Source: Fennellomyces sp. T-0311
Taxonomy: Eukaryota; Mucoromycota; Mucoromycetes; Mucorales; Lichtheimiaceae
Length of the DNA stretch: 64,000 nt
NCBI GenBank assembly: GCA_025266875.1
Contig: JALLLT010000056.1
Span: 124,001 to 188,000 of the forward strand
Direction of reading: 5' to 3'
Below are positions 32,153 through 43,220 of the stretch, one piece after another; the first letter of the stretch is position 1, and the number at the start of each line of letters is the position of its first letter. The position numbers and the translations under genes are program-made. The notes below the pieces were generated by a model. It worked only from the letters and a program-made list of their open reading frames with translations, did not search any database and had not been told where the DNA came from.

Positions 32153-32710
32153 TTATTCGCGCGAATGGGGGGACATGAGGTCTTGCGGATTGATCTGGAA
32201 ACGTGTACAGATGCCCTCCAGCACCAACCACAGATCCCAATAGCCATACACCGCCGCAATCTTGTAGATCCCGCGTGCAACCATGCAAAGTTCGTCCATC
32301 TGTCGTTTTTGGCAAAGATCCAATACCTGCATTGGCAAGTGCTTGAGGTACTCCGGATCAAACGACGGTATTTCGCTCGTTCGCGATACGTGCGTGGGTA
32401 TTTGAGCCACTTGCAGCGAAAACAAATCTTGTTGCACTGGAAGCAGGATCCCCACGTGCTGTTGGCTTAACGGGATAATGGCGTAGCTCGATGCCAGCGA
32501 TTGGGCAAGCAGCGCCAAGGTTTCTTTCTCGGCCATGCCCGTGGATGCGTCTACGGATAGAATGTACTTTGCAACGGTGGGCAGCATGCGGACGGGCGTG
32601 GGCGCGAATCCAACAATCGATAACGTTTGTGGCAATTCATAGGGTTTGGCATGCACTTGGGCTTCAATGGACACGGGCGCTGTCAAATATCCAAGCGAGA
32701 GAGTGGGCAT
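32153..32710 (-). CDS. Conserved-looking protein with weak Integrator subunit 14 (INTS14) features
   Basis: 185 aa, single exon, ATG 32710 (an in-frame TTG upstream is less likely). The middle shows a beta-strand pattern with GYLTAPVSI and LSIVGFAP, then QQHVGILLPVQQD; the C-terminus is helical with YKIAAVYGYWDLWLVLEGIC. These resemble in order the beta-barrel (GHLTADV, LEIVGF) and C-terminal helical part (LRKAALAFGFLDLL) of animal INTS14, but no VWA domain precedes it, because the divergent IPP-2 gene starts 98 bp upstream. So either a shortened fungal version or a chance likeness. The gene itself is well supported by its length and isolation. Confidence 0.5.
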   Translation of the reverse strand: MPTLSLGYLTAPVSIEAQVHAKPYELPQTLSIVGFAPTPVRMLPTVAKYILSVDASTGMAEKETLALLAQSLASSYAIIPLSQQHVGILLPVQQDLFSLQVAQIPTHVSRTSEIPSFDPEYLKHLPMQVLDLCQKRQMDELCMVARGIYKIAAVYGYWDLWLVLEGICTRFQINPQDLMSPHSRE

Positions 32711-32808
32711 AGCTGTGACCGTTCCAAGGAGCAATAAAAAAAAAGAGGCGATCTAGACTCACTTGCTCTCCGCCAATAGTCGGTTTTTTTTTCTCCACTC
32801 TTTGCATA
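32711..32808. promoter_or_regulatory. Short divergent promoter region
   Basis: Only 98 bp separate the start codon of the minus-strand INTS14-like ORF (32710) from that of the plus-strand IPP-2 gene (32809). Both promoters must lie here or inside the neighbouring 5' ends. T-runs (32783-32792) are present; no clear TATA box. Confidence 0.45.
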
Positions 32809-33538
32809 ATGAGTACCAATACAAAGCCCATCAAGGGCATTCTTAAACGACCCAGCACATCCGCTGGTGACGGTAGTGAATCGCGGTATGTGTGGTCTCT
32901 TTTTATGGTATTGTAAGAAATAAAAAAGCTTACTCCTTAACTTTAAAAAAAAATAGTCTCAAGTGGGACGAAGCCAATCTCGAGATGAATGAAGGGCAAA
33001 AGGATGCCACGATGAAGATTGATGAACCAAAGACGCCGTATATCCGATACGATCCCGAAACGGACCAAGTACTCAACATGGGAGGTAAGGCAGATCTGTC
33101 GAGTTCAATACATGGTTGACGTGGTTGTAGATGTGCCATTTAAGGCTGCTCACGAGGAACCCGAGGATTTTTCTTTGGATGCAGGGAACGAGTCGGATCG
33201 ATCGAGCTCTTCTGGAAGCAACAAAAAGGGAAAGCGAGTGTATCTCAGCGATGACGACTGGGACTCGGACGACCAAGATGATGATGATGAAAGTAAAGTT
33301 GCACTCGCACGCGTTGGGATTGCCCGTAATAGTTAACCCACACCCAACCCCCTCCCACCCCGCAATAGCCAAAAAGCATCACGAGGAATTTGCAAAGAAA
33401 CGGGCGCAGCATTACAACATGGGCAACGTGCTCCGTCATCGTGTGGATGATATCGAAGACGAGGATGAGCAAGAGAGCACGAAGCCGCCCGCGGTTCCGC
33501 CAATACCCAAACAGCATCTAGACAAGATGGAAGAATAA
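32809..33538 (+). CDS. GLC8: Protein phosphatase 1 inhibitor-2 (IPP-2/Glc8 family)
   Basis: Regulator of PP1 catalytic subunit. Exons 32809-32885, 32957-33084, 33131-33292, 33369-33538; 178 aa; all introns have GT...AG and keep frame. Family landmarks in order: KGILKRP near the N-terminus (the KGILK motif that contacts PP1), [23 protein letters not shown] (the proline-directed Thr site phosphorylated in IPP-2), an acidic serine-rich linker ([17 protein letters not shown]) and [17 protein letters not shown], the helix that covers the PP1 active site. Length is normal for the family. Confidence 0.92.
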
Positions 33539-34190
33539 ATATTACTGCGCATGAAAAAGGACCCCTCTTTCGTACCACTCTTTCATTCATTGTTTGCCTA
33601 TTCTTGGCCCGTTGCATCAAGAATATGAACTGCAGTGAGCACGTGTAACGTTAACTGACATGGCAAGGTTGATTCCTGGGCATACACAGTCACTATGCAG
33701 GCTCTTGTTTGGGATCGACAGTGGAGATGGATGGATGCCCTCTCCTAATTCCGGCAGCGCTGGATGGTCGCGATCGACAGCTAAATAGCTATTTATACAT
33801 ATAATACATCGACACGAGCAAGACAGATTATTGACATTAGGGAGTCTGCGCGTAGATTGAGGCCATGGACAGCTTCCTTTTTGAGCGTTGCCAGAAAAGA
33901 GCTTGTCGCGTAAATCCCCTGGGCCTCGTGTTGCCACTTGCCTTTTTATTTTTCCCGACCTTAAATTGGGCTCTGCGCTCTCTGCCTTCCCCTGAACGCT
34001 GACCAATCACAGCCGACCTCTTGTTGACAGCTTTCATGGCCCTTAAATACTCCAGTTGTTTTTGGTCTTTCATTTCTTTCCAACTGCACTTTCTTTACTG
34101 CACGACATCGCCCAACCCATCTCACTACTTGTATAAAAAAAGAATCCCTTTTTTTCTTTTACACTCGCTTTCTCTTTCCACTCCCTAATC
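33539..34190. other. Upstream region of the C2H2 gene
   Basis: No gene. Frames on the minus strand (33617-34006, 33837-34073) are not supported by any motif. Contains CCCCT at 33989-33993, the core of a stress-response element that Msn2/4-type fingers bind, and the TATA box listed separately. Confidence 0.4.
34132..34137 (+). promoter_or_regulatory. TATA box of the C2H2 gene
   Basis: TATAAA 54 bases before ATG 34191, followed by a pyrimidine-rich initiator-like stretch (CTTTTTTTCTTTTACACTCG region). Confidence 0.45.
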
Positions 34191-35164
34191 ATGTCGTCTC
34201 CTTGCGTACAGCCTTTCACAACCGACGCGCAGCTGCGTTTCGTGAACCCGAATTCCCTTTCCTCATCCCCGCCCATGCTTGTCAAAAAAGAGTCTGAGCG
34301 TCGATTCAGTTACACTGATTTGCTATCTGACCATCCACTGTCATCGCCATCCAACAGTGACGACTACAGCGGCAGCTCCACCTCGTCCTCTTCCGGAGAT
34401 TACGCCGCGGCCACCACGTCCGAGCCGTTGCTGATGGATCCCACCGTTGCCATGATTCCGTCGTCAGCAGCATTTTTGCCCATGTATCAGCATCGCCATT
34501 CCATCGCAGCTCCTCCCCCGCCGCCAGCTCCTTTTGGTCTCTACGACAACGGGCCCGTTCAAAGACACCATTCGTTCAGCCATCATCCTTTTGATGAGCC
34601 CATGTTTGCTCAATTGTGCACGTCTCGTCCTCTGGTAGGCAAGGAAAACGGTCAATCGCCTTTTTACGCGTTCCCACCTCCCTTGCCGACGTCCAATATG
34701 CCGCAACAACAGCAACAGCCGCCCGCTGAACGACGAGATTCCAAAGTCAAGGCTCCTCGTTCGCGTGGTAGACGCGTGTCCAATGTTCCTAGCAACAATG
34801 GCGCTCGCATGTTCACTTGCAAGGCCGATGGCTGCGGCAAAGTCTTTAAGCGGTCCGAGCATTTGAAGCGCCATATCCGTTCCATTCATACACTTGAGAA
34901 ACGTAAGTAGTTTATTGGCAACATTTGCTAGCCCGTCGCTTAGCAACTAAAACGTCCATGAATTTAGCTTTTGAGTGCCCTTATCAGAGCTGCAACAAAC
35001 GATTCTCTCGATCCGACAACCTTAACCAACACATCCGAATCCATCGCCATAGTACTAGCAGCGGCAACGCCAAGGAGACTCCCAAGCCGCAACAAGCACC
35101 ACAGCAACCAAGTTGCACTAATCCTTCCACAAGCCAACCATTCTTTGTTCAAAATTACATATGA
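34191..35164 (+). CDS. C2H2 zinc-finger transcription factor, Msn2/Msn4/Seb1 type
   Basis: Exons 34191-34902 and 34968-35164; the intron (65 nt, GTAAGT...TTTAG) lies in the linker between the two fingers. 302 aa. Long disordered Ser/Pro/His/Gln-rich N-terminus (SSTSSSSGDYAAATTS; PQQQQQPP), a basic stretch (RSRGRR) likely to be a nuclear signal, then finger 1 with Cys210, Cys215, His228, His233 (KRSEHLKRHIRSIHT) and finger 2 with Cys241, Cys246, His259, His263 (SRSDNLNQHIRIH). The RSEHLKRH / RSDNLxQH helices are those of fungal stress factors that read AGGGG. A CCCCT site lies in its own upstream region. Target assignment is inferred from the helices. Confidence 0.88.
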
Positions 35165-35501
35165 TCAATTCTTTTTTTTTTTTTTCAAAAACCCATTTAT
35201 TGCTCCCCTAAAAAAAAACTCCTCTCCTCCTTTTTTTTATACTCACGCACACGCTTTCGGTGTGATTGATATGTAATAAGCATTTTTCTAAGGCAGCAAC
35301 ACTATTTTATTTGAAAAAAAAATGCCCCCTTTCTCTTACAACATATACCAACCCACCAAACAGCTGAATGCTTAATATTGAATATTATAGTTTCATCTTT
35401 GGAGAGGTTCTCTTTTTTTTTCATACATTTTATGAGTTTCTGTATAAAGAAAACAATAAAAAAAAATTAAAATAGCAAGCAAAAAAATCTTTCTGTTGAC
35501 C
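35165..35501. other. AT-rich spacer with T- and A-runs
   Basis: 3' UTR of the C2H2 gene and 5' region of the RlmN-like gene. No other feature seen. Confidence 0.5.
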
Positions 35502-36803
35502 ATGTTTCGCCATGTCAAGAAAAACTTGATCGGTTTATCCTTGGACCAGATCAAACGTGAACTGCAACCCCTTTCAGCAGCAAAACCTTATACGGCTTTG
35601 CAAATATGGCAACAAATGTATCGCCATGGCAGCACTCAATTCAACCAAATGACAAATCTGCCGACCGGCTTGCGAGAAGAGCTCAATCAACATTACACCA
35701 TTGATTACGGCCGTGTGCAACTGGACAAGACGTCGGTGGACGGCACACGCAAATGGCTCGTTGGCTACGACGATCCTCGAGCAGTGGTGGAATCTGTCTT
35801 GATTCCCGAGCCCAAACGACAAACACTCTGCATTTCTTCCCAAATCGGTTGCAGTTTGCGATGCAGTTTTTGTCACACAGGAACTCAGAAACTTCTGCGC
35901 AATTTGACAGCCGGGGAAATAGTGGGCCAGGTCATGCTGGCGATGCGCAGTCAAAACCAGCGATTGTTGTCGCATATGGTGTTTATGGGTCAAGGAGGTA
36001 ATAAACCTGTTTGGTATATTAAAAAAAGAGCCGGAAACCTTAATGTGATCATTATTGTAGAACCCCTATATAATTGGAAAAATGTGAGACAGGCGATTGA
36101 GGTGTTGATCCATCCGCAAGGATTACATTTCGGGAAACATAGAATCACGGTTTCAACATCAGGTGTCGTGCCCTTGATCCCTGATATTGCTGATTTGGGC
36201 GTATCTTTGGCTATTTCGCTTCATGCAACTAGAAATGATCTGCGTGATGTCCTGGTTCCCCTCAATAAGACCTTTCCAATGGATTTATTGCTAGATGCAT
36301 GTACTCAATATGTCAAGCGACTTGGAAGTCAACGCATCACATTCGAGTAAGCCTCTTTTTTAATTATTATATTGCTTCTGTTTTACTTACTCTTAAAAAA
36401 GATATGTGATGCTCGACGGCGTCAATGATTCTATCGCGGAAGCACGTGATCTGATCAAATTACTAAAACAGTTACCGGCTCATGTCAATCTCATGTAAGC
36501 ACTATTTAATAATTTCTAGAAATGTTTACTCATGCTTTTTTTTTAAAAAAAAATAGACCATTTAATCCGTGGCCAGGAAGCGCATACAAAACTTCCAAAC
36601 CAGATCAAGTGCAGCGCTTTGCAGAAACTGTGCAGAAGGGTGGAATTCACTGCACAGTACGACGACCCAGGGGTCAAGGTATTTCGTAAATTGGATGCAT
36701 CATTTTTTTTTAAAAAAGAACACTGACCAATTTCATCTCAGATATTCTAGCTGCATGTGGTCAATTACGCAGCAGTGAAGAGCGGAAAACAGCAGCTTTA
36801 TAA
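35502..36803 (+). CDS. rlmN: RlmN-type radical SAM rRNA/tRNA adenine-C2 methyltransferase
   Basis: Adds a methyl group to C2 of an adenine in rRNA (and tRNA in bacteria); a eukaryotic copy is likely to act in mitochondria (inferred). Exons 35502-35997, 36061-36346, 36402-36494, 36557-36678, 36742-36803; four introns of 55-63 nt, all in frame; 352 aa, close to the bacterial length. Cys110; the radical SAM cluster CSLRCSFC (Cys117, Cys121, Cys124); MGQGEPLYNW split by intron 1; [45 protein letters not shown] split by intron 2; [25 protein letters not shown] with Cys338, the methyl-carrying catalytic cysteine. All key residues are intact. Start ATG 35502 is the first ATG of the frame. Confidence 0.93.
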
Positions 36804-38250
36804 GGGAATTACATATGTACCATATATCCTTCATCCTTGTACATTGGCTTTGCATTCATTAAAATTGTTTATAGCAAAAGATAGAGTGACATCATATGCA
36901 GGTACGGTATGAAGTTGTAGATCTGTATAATACGCATCACAAGACCTGGGGTCATGGATGGATCTAAATATGGAGTTCACCGCCCAGGTTCATATAGATG
37001 CATAAGTCGATTATGCAAAGTACCAAGATCCTGAATTATCAATCAAAAATCGGATAGATCATTGCCAGCGATTCGTAATCTGTGAGCAGATGCATGAAAT
37101 TACTCTTATCATCAATCACGTTTTAGCTGCTCGAATCGGTTTAATGCTGCATATAAAAAAACTCGCAAGGGCTCAGCGCCGACGGAGAGTGGTTCTCGTT
37201 AAGGTAACAAAACTTGCTATTTCACTTTACGATGAGAATGTATATAGATTCTAATGATACCGATGGAATTCTTTACAGACAGCGACTCGTTTTAAAAATA
37301 CAGAGCATTGACATAGTGAGATTCGTAAAAGGAGAGATACTTTATTATTTAATTGTAAATGTTTGACTATTTTCTAATTTCAGATAGCCAAGTTTAATAC
37401 ATATCATCAACGATTTTACCGTTTTGACCAGTACATATCCCAATGCAGCGATAATGACCATCGCTATCGTCGCCCTCGCCTTCTTTTCCAGGCGGAAGAT
37501 AATGTGTAGGTGTTAAGCCCAAGTCGTTACCAAGCCTTCCCAGCGGCAAGTAAGGAACCTTGAGGAATACAAGAAAGCTATGGCAAGTTGAATCACCACC
37601 AGAAAAGAATGATTGCACCAAATCTCGAATCACCGCACCAGTTCTCTGGCGATACCAGACAACAAGAAGCTTTCATACCGCTATAAAATATCGACATTTT
37701 CGTTCGGTAGACATTCATTTGTCATGAAAGGTTATTCGATATCTATGCTACACTGTATCTTCCAGTCCGACAAACATATTGAAGAATTTTCTTTTTTCAG
37801 AGATCATTTCTTCCTCTTTCGTCTCCATGGCCATTAATGGTGACGGTGTGCTTGTAGCGGCGCCCGCCAACAATTGTCAACCAAGATGATGAACAAAGTC
37901 GAGAAATTTGCGAATGATAATATATATAGGTGGGCTTTCCGATATACAAACTGATCCGCTGGAGCTTTCAATACGCCAGATCAGTCCATTACCTTTGTCG
38001 CTATATGGAGCGCCGAGACCGTGCAGATTTTCCGGATTTTTGACTCTGGTCAATGATTCAAATGTGTGCAAGCATGGAAGCTCTTAACTGGAACGGGTGC
38101 ACCTATTATCCCATGTTCATTACCTTGGTTGTAAGATCTATCATTAATATACTGTATACATGGATCCCTTTTAAAAGAATCCTTCATTTGATTGGGGCAT
38201 ATCCGAACATTTATGTATTTGTTAAATATTCGTATCGGCATTATTATCGT
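36804..38250. other. Gene-poor spacer with fragments of an unassigned minus-strand gene
   Basis: Minus-strand frames 38071-37877, about 37875-37800 and 37633-37394 are adjacent, protein-like (IRDLVQSFFSGGDSTCHSF; YLPPGKEGEGDDSDGHY) and could be exons of one decayed gene. The joins do not give a clean frame and no domain is recognised. 36804-37390 holds nothing I can support. Confidence 0.3.
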
Positions 38251-38430
38251 TGCGCTTTTGAGGTAACAGATTCTGTTACCTGCTTTGTTACCGCTGTGCC
38301 TTTTGAGGTAACAAACTTTGTTACCTGCTTTGTTCCCGCTGCGCTTTTCAGATAACAGATTTTGTTACTTGGCTTGTTACCTCTGGGCCTTTTGAGGTAA
38401 CAGATTTTGTTACCTGCTTTATCACTTTTT
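38251..38430. repeat. Minisatellite, four units of about 45 bp, each with a GTTAC palindrome
   Basis: Units start at about 38251, 38296, 38340 and 38385 (periods 45, 44, 45). Each contains CTTTTGAGGTAACAGATT then TGTTACCTGCTTTGTTACC or a near variant, so GGTAAC and GTTACC face each other around a 4-5 base spacer, with a further GTTACC between units. The palindrome arms are better kept than the spacers: units 2-4 change the loop while the arms mostly stay paired. Confidence 0.8.
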
Positions 38431-38800
38431 AACGTTCGCGCATTCTAGGACCTAGAGATCATGATCTTTTTTGTGTCATTCATTCAGCTACGCCTTGCGC
38501 AGGTTTAACGTTGGGTAAAAAATTCACGCAATTTAGAAAGTTTATGCACTTCGCAAAATTTATAGTGTCGTGGCCGCTGCTACTTGTATCAATAGATGAA
38601 AATAGAAGAAGAGCGTTTACTTCAGCATACGGGAAGAATGTTTTCCTATATGGCTTCTTTGAAATTGACCATGTCGGTGAATGCTTGCGGTCATTGCAAA
38701 TGGATGGCGCTTTAATTTTAGAAATAATGGGTCGCTAACGTTGATGATCTGCGGAATTCAATGATATAAACGTGAGTTATTCAGTTCCACCTTTTAGTCA
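38431..38800. other. Spacer
   Basis: One short frame at 38511-38738 without known domain. Nothing else seen. Confidence 0.4.
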
Positions 38801-40020
38801 TTCTACTAGAAACATCGATCTCGCTGCCGTTGTAATGAGGAAACCCGATTCCATGGCAACAAGGCAACCAGCATGAATTGCGGCCATGAGAGGGAATCCG
38901 AGAACTTGGGCTTTACAAGCATTGTGCTACATGGTACGTACGGGTAAACAAATCCGCCATCACCATCGGAACAGTTGTTGGGGAGTGCGTTAGCTTGTTG
39001 CGATTGCGCGTCATCTTGATACACCCAGTATGTGCGCGTTCCAACTTTTCCATGTACTTCGCCGATAGTGCTGCGATTGCAATGACATATTCAAGAACTA
39101 GTCGTACAAATGAACGTTATGTGCGCAGTGCTGGCCATAGCCCAATGCCATATTGGTGTATGCCCAGCTGGCTAAGTAAGGCTATGCAACCTGTCGCCTT
39201 TGAGATGCGTTGATTTATGAGTTGGTCGAGATCAATACCGTCGTACGTAAATGGCAGGCCGAGGTATTGGAAAGGATCGACTTTGTTGATCGGTGTTCAT
39301 ATATCATATAGTTCCGAGGTCGTGGCTGACTGCTATTGTTTGGTGGTGGCTCAATTATAGCGCACTTGCCTGCATACCATCGATAACCATATTCATTCGA
39401 GTGTAGTTCCGCGATCTTCAGCAAGTGGACCATATCTTGCGGTGAGCCCAGTAATGCCACATCATCTGCATATAGCAGAGAGGATATACGTATCTTCGAT
39501 GACTTGGGGCTATTTGCCATGTGTTGCACAGATGCTTCCGTATCTTGTACAGAGAATGGAACTGTACGTATGTAGCACTAGCGGGTTTTTTTTTCCAAGT
39601 GTTTGCATTCTGATGCGGAGTCTTCTGGGTAGAGAATTGATGAATACGGCGTATAGCAGTGGACTGAGGATAGAGCCTTGCAAAACCCCTCTTGCAGGTC
39701 GGATATACCGAGATCGATGGTTCTGGAGAATAACCGCAATTCGTACGTCGTCAAACAGGGGTTGTAGAAGATGGAACAGAGCGCTCGGCAGGTTTCCCTG
39801 CAATGTTGACCATATGATTTCTCTTGAGCTTGAGTCGTACGCACCAGGCAAGACTATCTTTCATTTCTTTCCTATGGTTGGCACACATATCCGTACTCTG
39901 CAAGTACACAACATTGCCATATACAGATCACATCGCCTCACTGAAGCTGTTATAGCCGACAACCCGATCGCATACAAGATGTTGCAGCAACAAGGAAGTA
40001 TAATGATAGTGGAAAAGATA
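38800..40020 (-). mobile_element. Degenerate LINE, reverse transcriptase region
   Basis: Minus-strand fragments in order: about 40020-39852 (decayed upstream RT), 39851-39510 with AYDS and GVLQGSILSPLLY (RT motifs), 39529-39215 with SSLLYADDVALLGS (active-site YADD), and 39213-38806 in a third frame matching residues 50-160 of the LINE at 1-1164 ([13 protein letters not shown]...RSFVR.VLEY). It has frameshifts near 39520 and 39214 and no 3' tail. Same family as the copy at 1 bp, older. Confidence 0.88.
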
Positions 40021-41084
40021 TAGCTGTAAAACGATTAAATCTTACCAGATTAAAGTGACAGTGTGCATTACCGTAGCTTACTCATTCTCACAGTGTTTAC
40101 TGGTTATCGTGGCGACTTTCGTGAGCAAGCACTATTATTCAGTACGGATGGGCGTGGCAGAAGTGATCTTTTCAACTAAACTGCTGCAACTTGCGGTTAA
40201 ACATACCTATGCCTTGTCATGTTCGTTTCTGGTTTTATTTGCAAAACAAGGCATGGTATAGTTTACTACTTCCTTTGTTGTATAGCTATCCGTAAATTCG
40301 AGATATTGACCACGCTTTACGTGTGGCTTCACCAAAATATGACTTTATATGTAAGCAGTTGAATAAAAAGCGGGCGTGTGATGATGTGAATCACGCGAAG
40401 ACTACCGTGCACAGGTCCAAACTTCAAGTTAAATTGGAGGGTTAAGTTTTGGAGAAAATAGGATCGACGAGAGCTGAAAGATATAAAGTGAGAGCAAATT
40501 TATGAAAATCGCGCTTGTTGCTGTTACGTTGACGGGAGTGTCTCGCACCAAGGTGCCGATATATCCCGCCACCTGGGAGCTTTTGGAAATTCCGAAGCCT
40601 TAGTTAACCCGATCCGACCCAGTGTTTCGGAAAAAGCGAACACACTCTTATAATAATTTAGTCGTCCGATTAAACAGGAATCGGACTCCCATGTGTCACT
40701 ACAAGAAAGTAAAGTAAGCAGAAGAATTCGATTCCGTTAAAAGGATATTGAAATATGAGTTAGTGTTGTGATGCAATCGTTAACGTAACTTGGGAATAAT
40801 ATTAGTAAAGAAGCTCAAGGTTTGCAGAACCATTTTGTTCTATGCCTTAGTTTATTTTCTTTGAGACTTGTACTGTACCACCTGATTGCTTTTTTCTATT
40901 GTACGACAGCGGAGCACCCTGCGATCTTTGTGGCACGTGAGATTGTGTTACGCCAAACCATCAGTGTTATCAGATCATCTTTCAAGCTACGTTATTGGCA
41001 AAGACTACGTTATAAAAGCCGAAGGTAGCGGAAGTGATCTGACATAGCTATTGTTAACCCCAGATCTCCTTTTTTTTTATCACA
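40021..41084. other. Spacer upstream of the MFS gene
   Basis: Frames at 40055-40261 and 40822-41028 are hydrophobic and short with no family match. A hairpin (GTCCGATT...AATCGGAC, about 40662-40687) is visible. No gene supported. Confidence 0.4.
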
Positions 41085-43220
41085 ATGGTACCGGAACAAA
41101 CTTTGCCCGGTGTCAAGAAAATCGAGCTCATTCAACATCTGCGGACGAGATGGGAGCTTTACCTTATGTTTGGAGGGTAAGTAAAGTATCATAATTATAT
41201 AAAGTGATAAAATAACATAAATTGATAGTTTGATTCTCATGAACTGGGGTACCGGATGGGAGACATTTATGGTCAACTCAGTTACCACAAGAGTGGCATC
41301 GGTTTTCGACAAGATGAACCTTGTTAGTGTCATTAGCACCGTGTCGTCGATTTTGAAGAGTGTCTTGTTCCCGATCTTTTCGAGACTGTCCGATATGATC
41401 GGAAGAAACGAAATTTACTCGTTCTCTTTTGTCTTTCATGTCATTTCCTTCGTTATCTTGGCAACTGCTCAAAACTTTGATGCTATTGTGGTATTATATT
41501 GTTATTTCATTGCTGTTCTCGTTCACGATATTAATGATCATAATGCAGGGTGGTCGTGTTGTCAGTACTATCGGCGAAGTGGGCCTCACAATCATGGGCT
41601 TTACTCTGGTTGGAGGTAGATCAAGAGTTTGTTAACGGAAAAAAACTTACCTTATACGTAGACATGACAACCACTATGAATCGCGGCTTCTACCATGGCT
41701 TATTACAATTCCCTTTGCTGATCAACTACTTTGTCTCGCCTATCGTCGCCGAAGAATTAGCGGAAAAGCAAAACAAATGGCGCTGGGCATTTGGTCACCT
41801 TCCTCTCGTATTGCTTGTATGTGAACTTCCCTTCCTCTTCATTGCATGGAAAGTTCAAGCAAGAGTGCACAAGAGCTCACAATGGTTGGAATACAAACAA
41901 GAACGGGCAGAACAAAAGCGATTGGAGAGCGATCATGGGCTCTTTGGGACACTCAAGAGATATTTGATTACAATTGATATTGTTGGTTCCACATTGATGG
42001 TTGGTGCGCTTACAATGACTTTGTTGCCGCTGATTCTTGCAAGATCCGAATGGGGTGGATGGCAGACAGGTAACTCAATCGATCTGTGAAAAAAAGAAGA
42101 AGATTCTTATTATATTCTGTATAGCCACGACATTAGGTACATTGTGCGGTGGTATAGTCGCATGGATTCTTTTGGCGATTTGGGAATGGAAGTTTGCTAC
42201 CCAGCCTTTGGTTCCAATGCATCGCTGGCCCAATCGTACTCCGATCTATGGCGCTATTGCAATGGCATGGGTCACACTCGTTGCTTCAATCAACTGGATG
42301 TATTTCCACTCCTTTTTGCAGGTTACTCGCAGGGCTACCATTACAAGATCGACGTATATCCGAAACGGTTATCGGGTTGCCTACACTTTTGTCCAGCCTT
42401 TTATCGGTTTGCTGATGATGCGTACCAAAAAATGGAGACCCTATCTTTGGGGTGGCATGGTTCTTTTTATTTTGGGTGTAGGTCTGATGATTCCTGCCCG
42501 CCAACCATCCGAGAATGATGCCTTTGTTGTGATTACACAAATACTTGCAGGTGCTGGTGCTGGCGCCATGGACAACGTAATCATAACTGCCGTTCAGAGT
42601 TCGGTGCCTCATAATGGTAAGAAATAATTGCATACTGTACAGCTTTTTGTAACACTGTTATTTACATTAAACGGATAGATCTTGCTATGGTTACCGCTCT
42701 ATTCCAGTAAGCGCCTTATTTTTAAAAGAATTAAGAGTGTTTTACTAACTACGTAAATAGATTCACCGGCTCGATTGGCGGCTCGATTGGTTCTACAATT
42801 GCTGGCGCCATCTGGAATCAAATTCTTCCTGATGAGCTTGCTAAGAATGTTCCTGGCGATTTCAGTCTACAAAGAGCTGCTGGTAACTATATGTACGTCT
42901 GGGGATTACCGGAACACCAATTCGATGCGGTTGTCCTATCGTATGGCAACGCTCAAAAAATCCTTTCGATTGTTTCCGTCTGTCTGTGTGTGATTTCCAT
43001 TGGATTCCTTGTTCCAATGCGCAGCTTTGGTTTGGATAAACCAGAAGAACAGGATAAGGATAATCTTAATGAAATTAAGCGTAAGTAATTAATGATACTT
43101 TGAACAATATATATATACTAACGTTATATCCTTTGGTCAGATGGTGACGGATCATGGATAGAAAATTCACCAAGTGTCGCTAATGAGAAGTATTCCGAAA
43201 CCGCTCCTGGAAAACCTTAA
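41085..43220 (+). CDS. MFS transporter, siderophore-iron (ARN/SIT) type
   Basis: Eight exons: 41085-41176, 41229-41490, 41549-41615, 41662-42069, 42125-42616, 42679-42706, 42761-43080, 43141-43220; all seven introns have GT...AG and keep frame; 582 aa. About 14 membrane segments are predictable. MFS landmarks: FSRLSDMIGRNEIYSFSF (loop 2-3 motif), GGRVVSTIGEVG, then a charged cytoplasmic loop (KSSQWLEYKQERAEQKRLE), RAYLIT-like KRYLITIDIVGSTLM, TKKWRPYLWGG and a conserved FTGSIGGSIGSTIAGAIW with NQILPDEL. This pattern and length fit fungal siderochrome transporters, which take up ferric siderophores at the plasma membrane or vesicles. The substrate is not provable from sequence. The short C-terminal tail is hydrophilic. 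Confidence 0.85.

Noticed and set aside
33617..34073. Two overlapping minus-strand ORFs upstream of the C2H2 gene.
   Set aside because: They lie over the C2H2 promoter, lack motifs and differ in frame with no plausible splicing.
40662..40687. A hairpin GTCCGATT...AATCGGAC that could be a terminator or RNA gene.
   Set aside because: A single 8-bp stem with no T-run or conserved context; likely chance.
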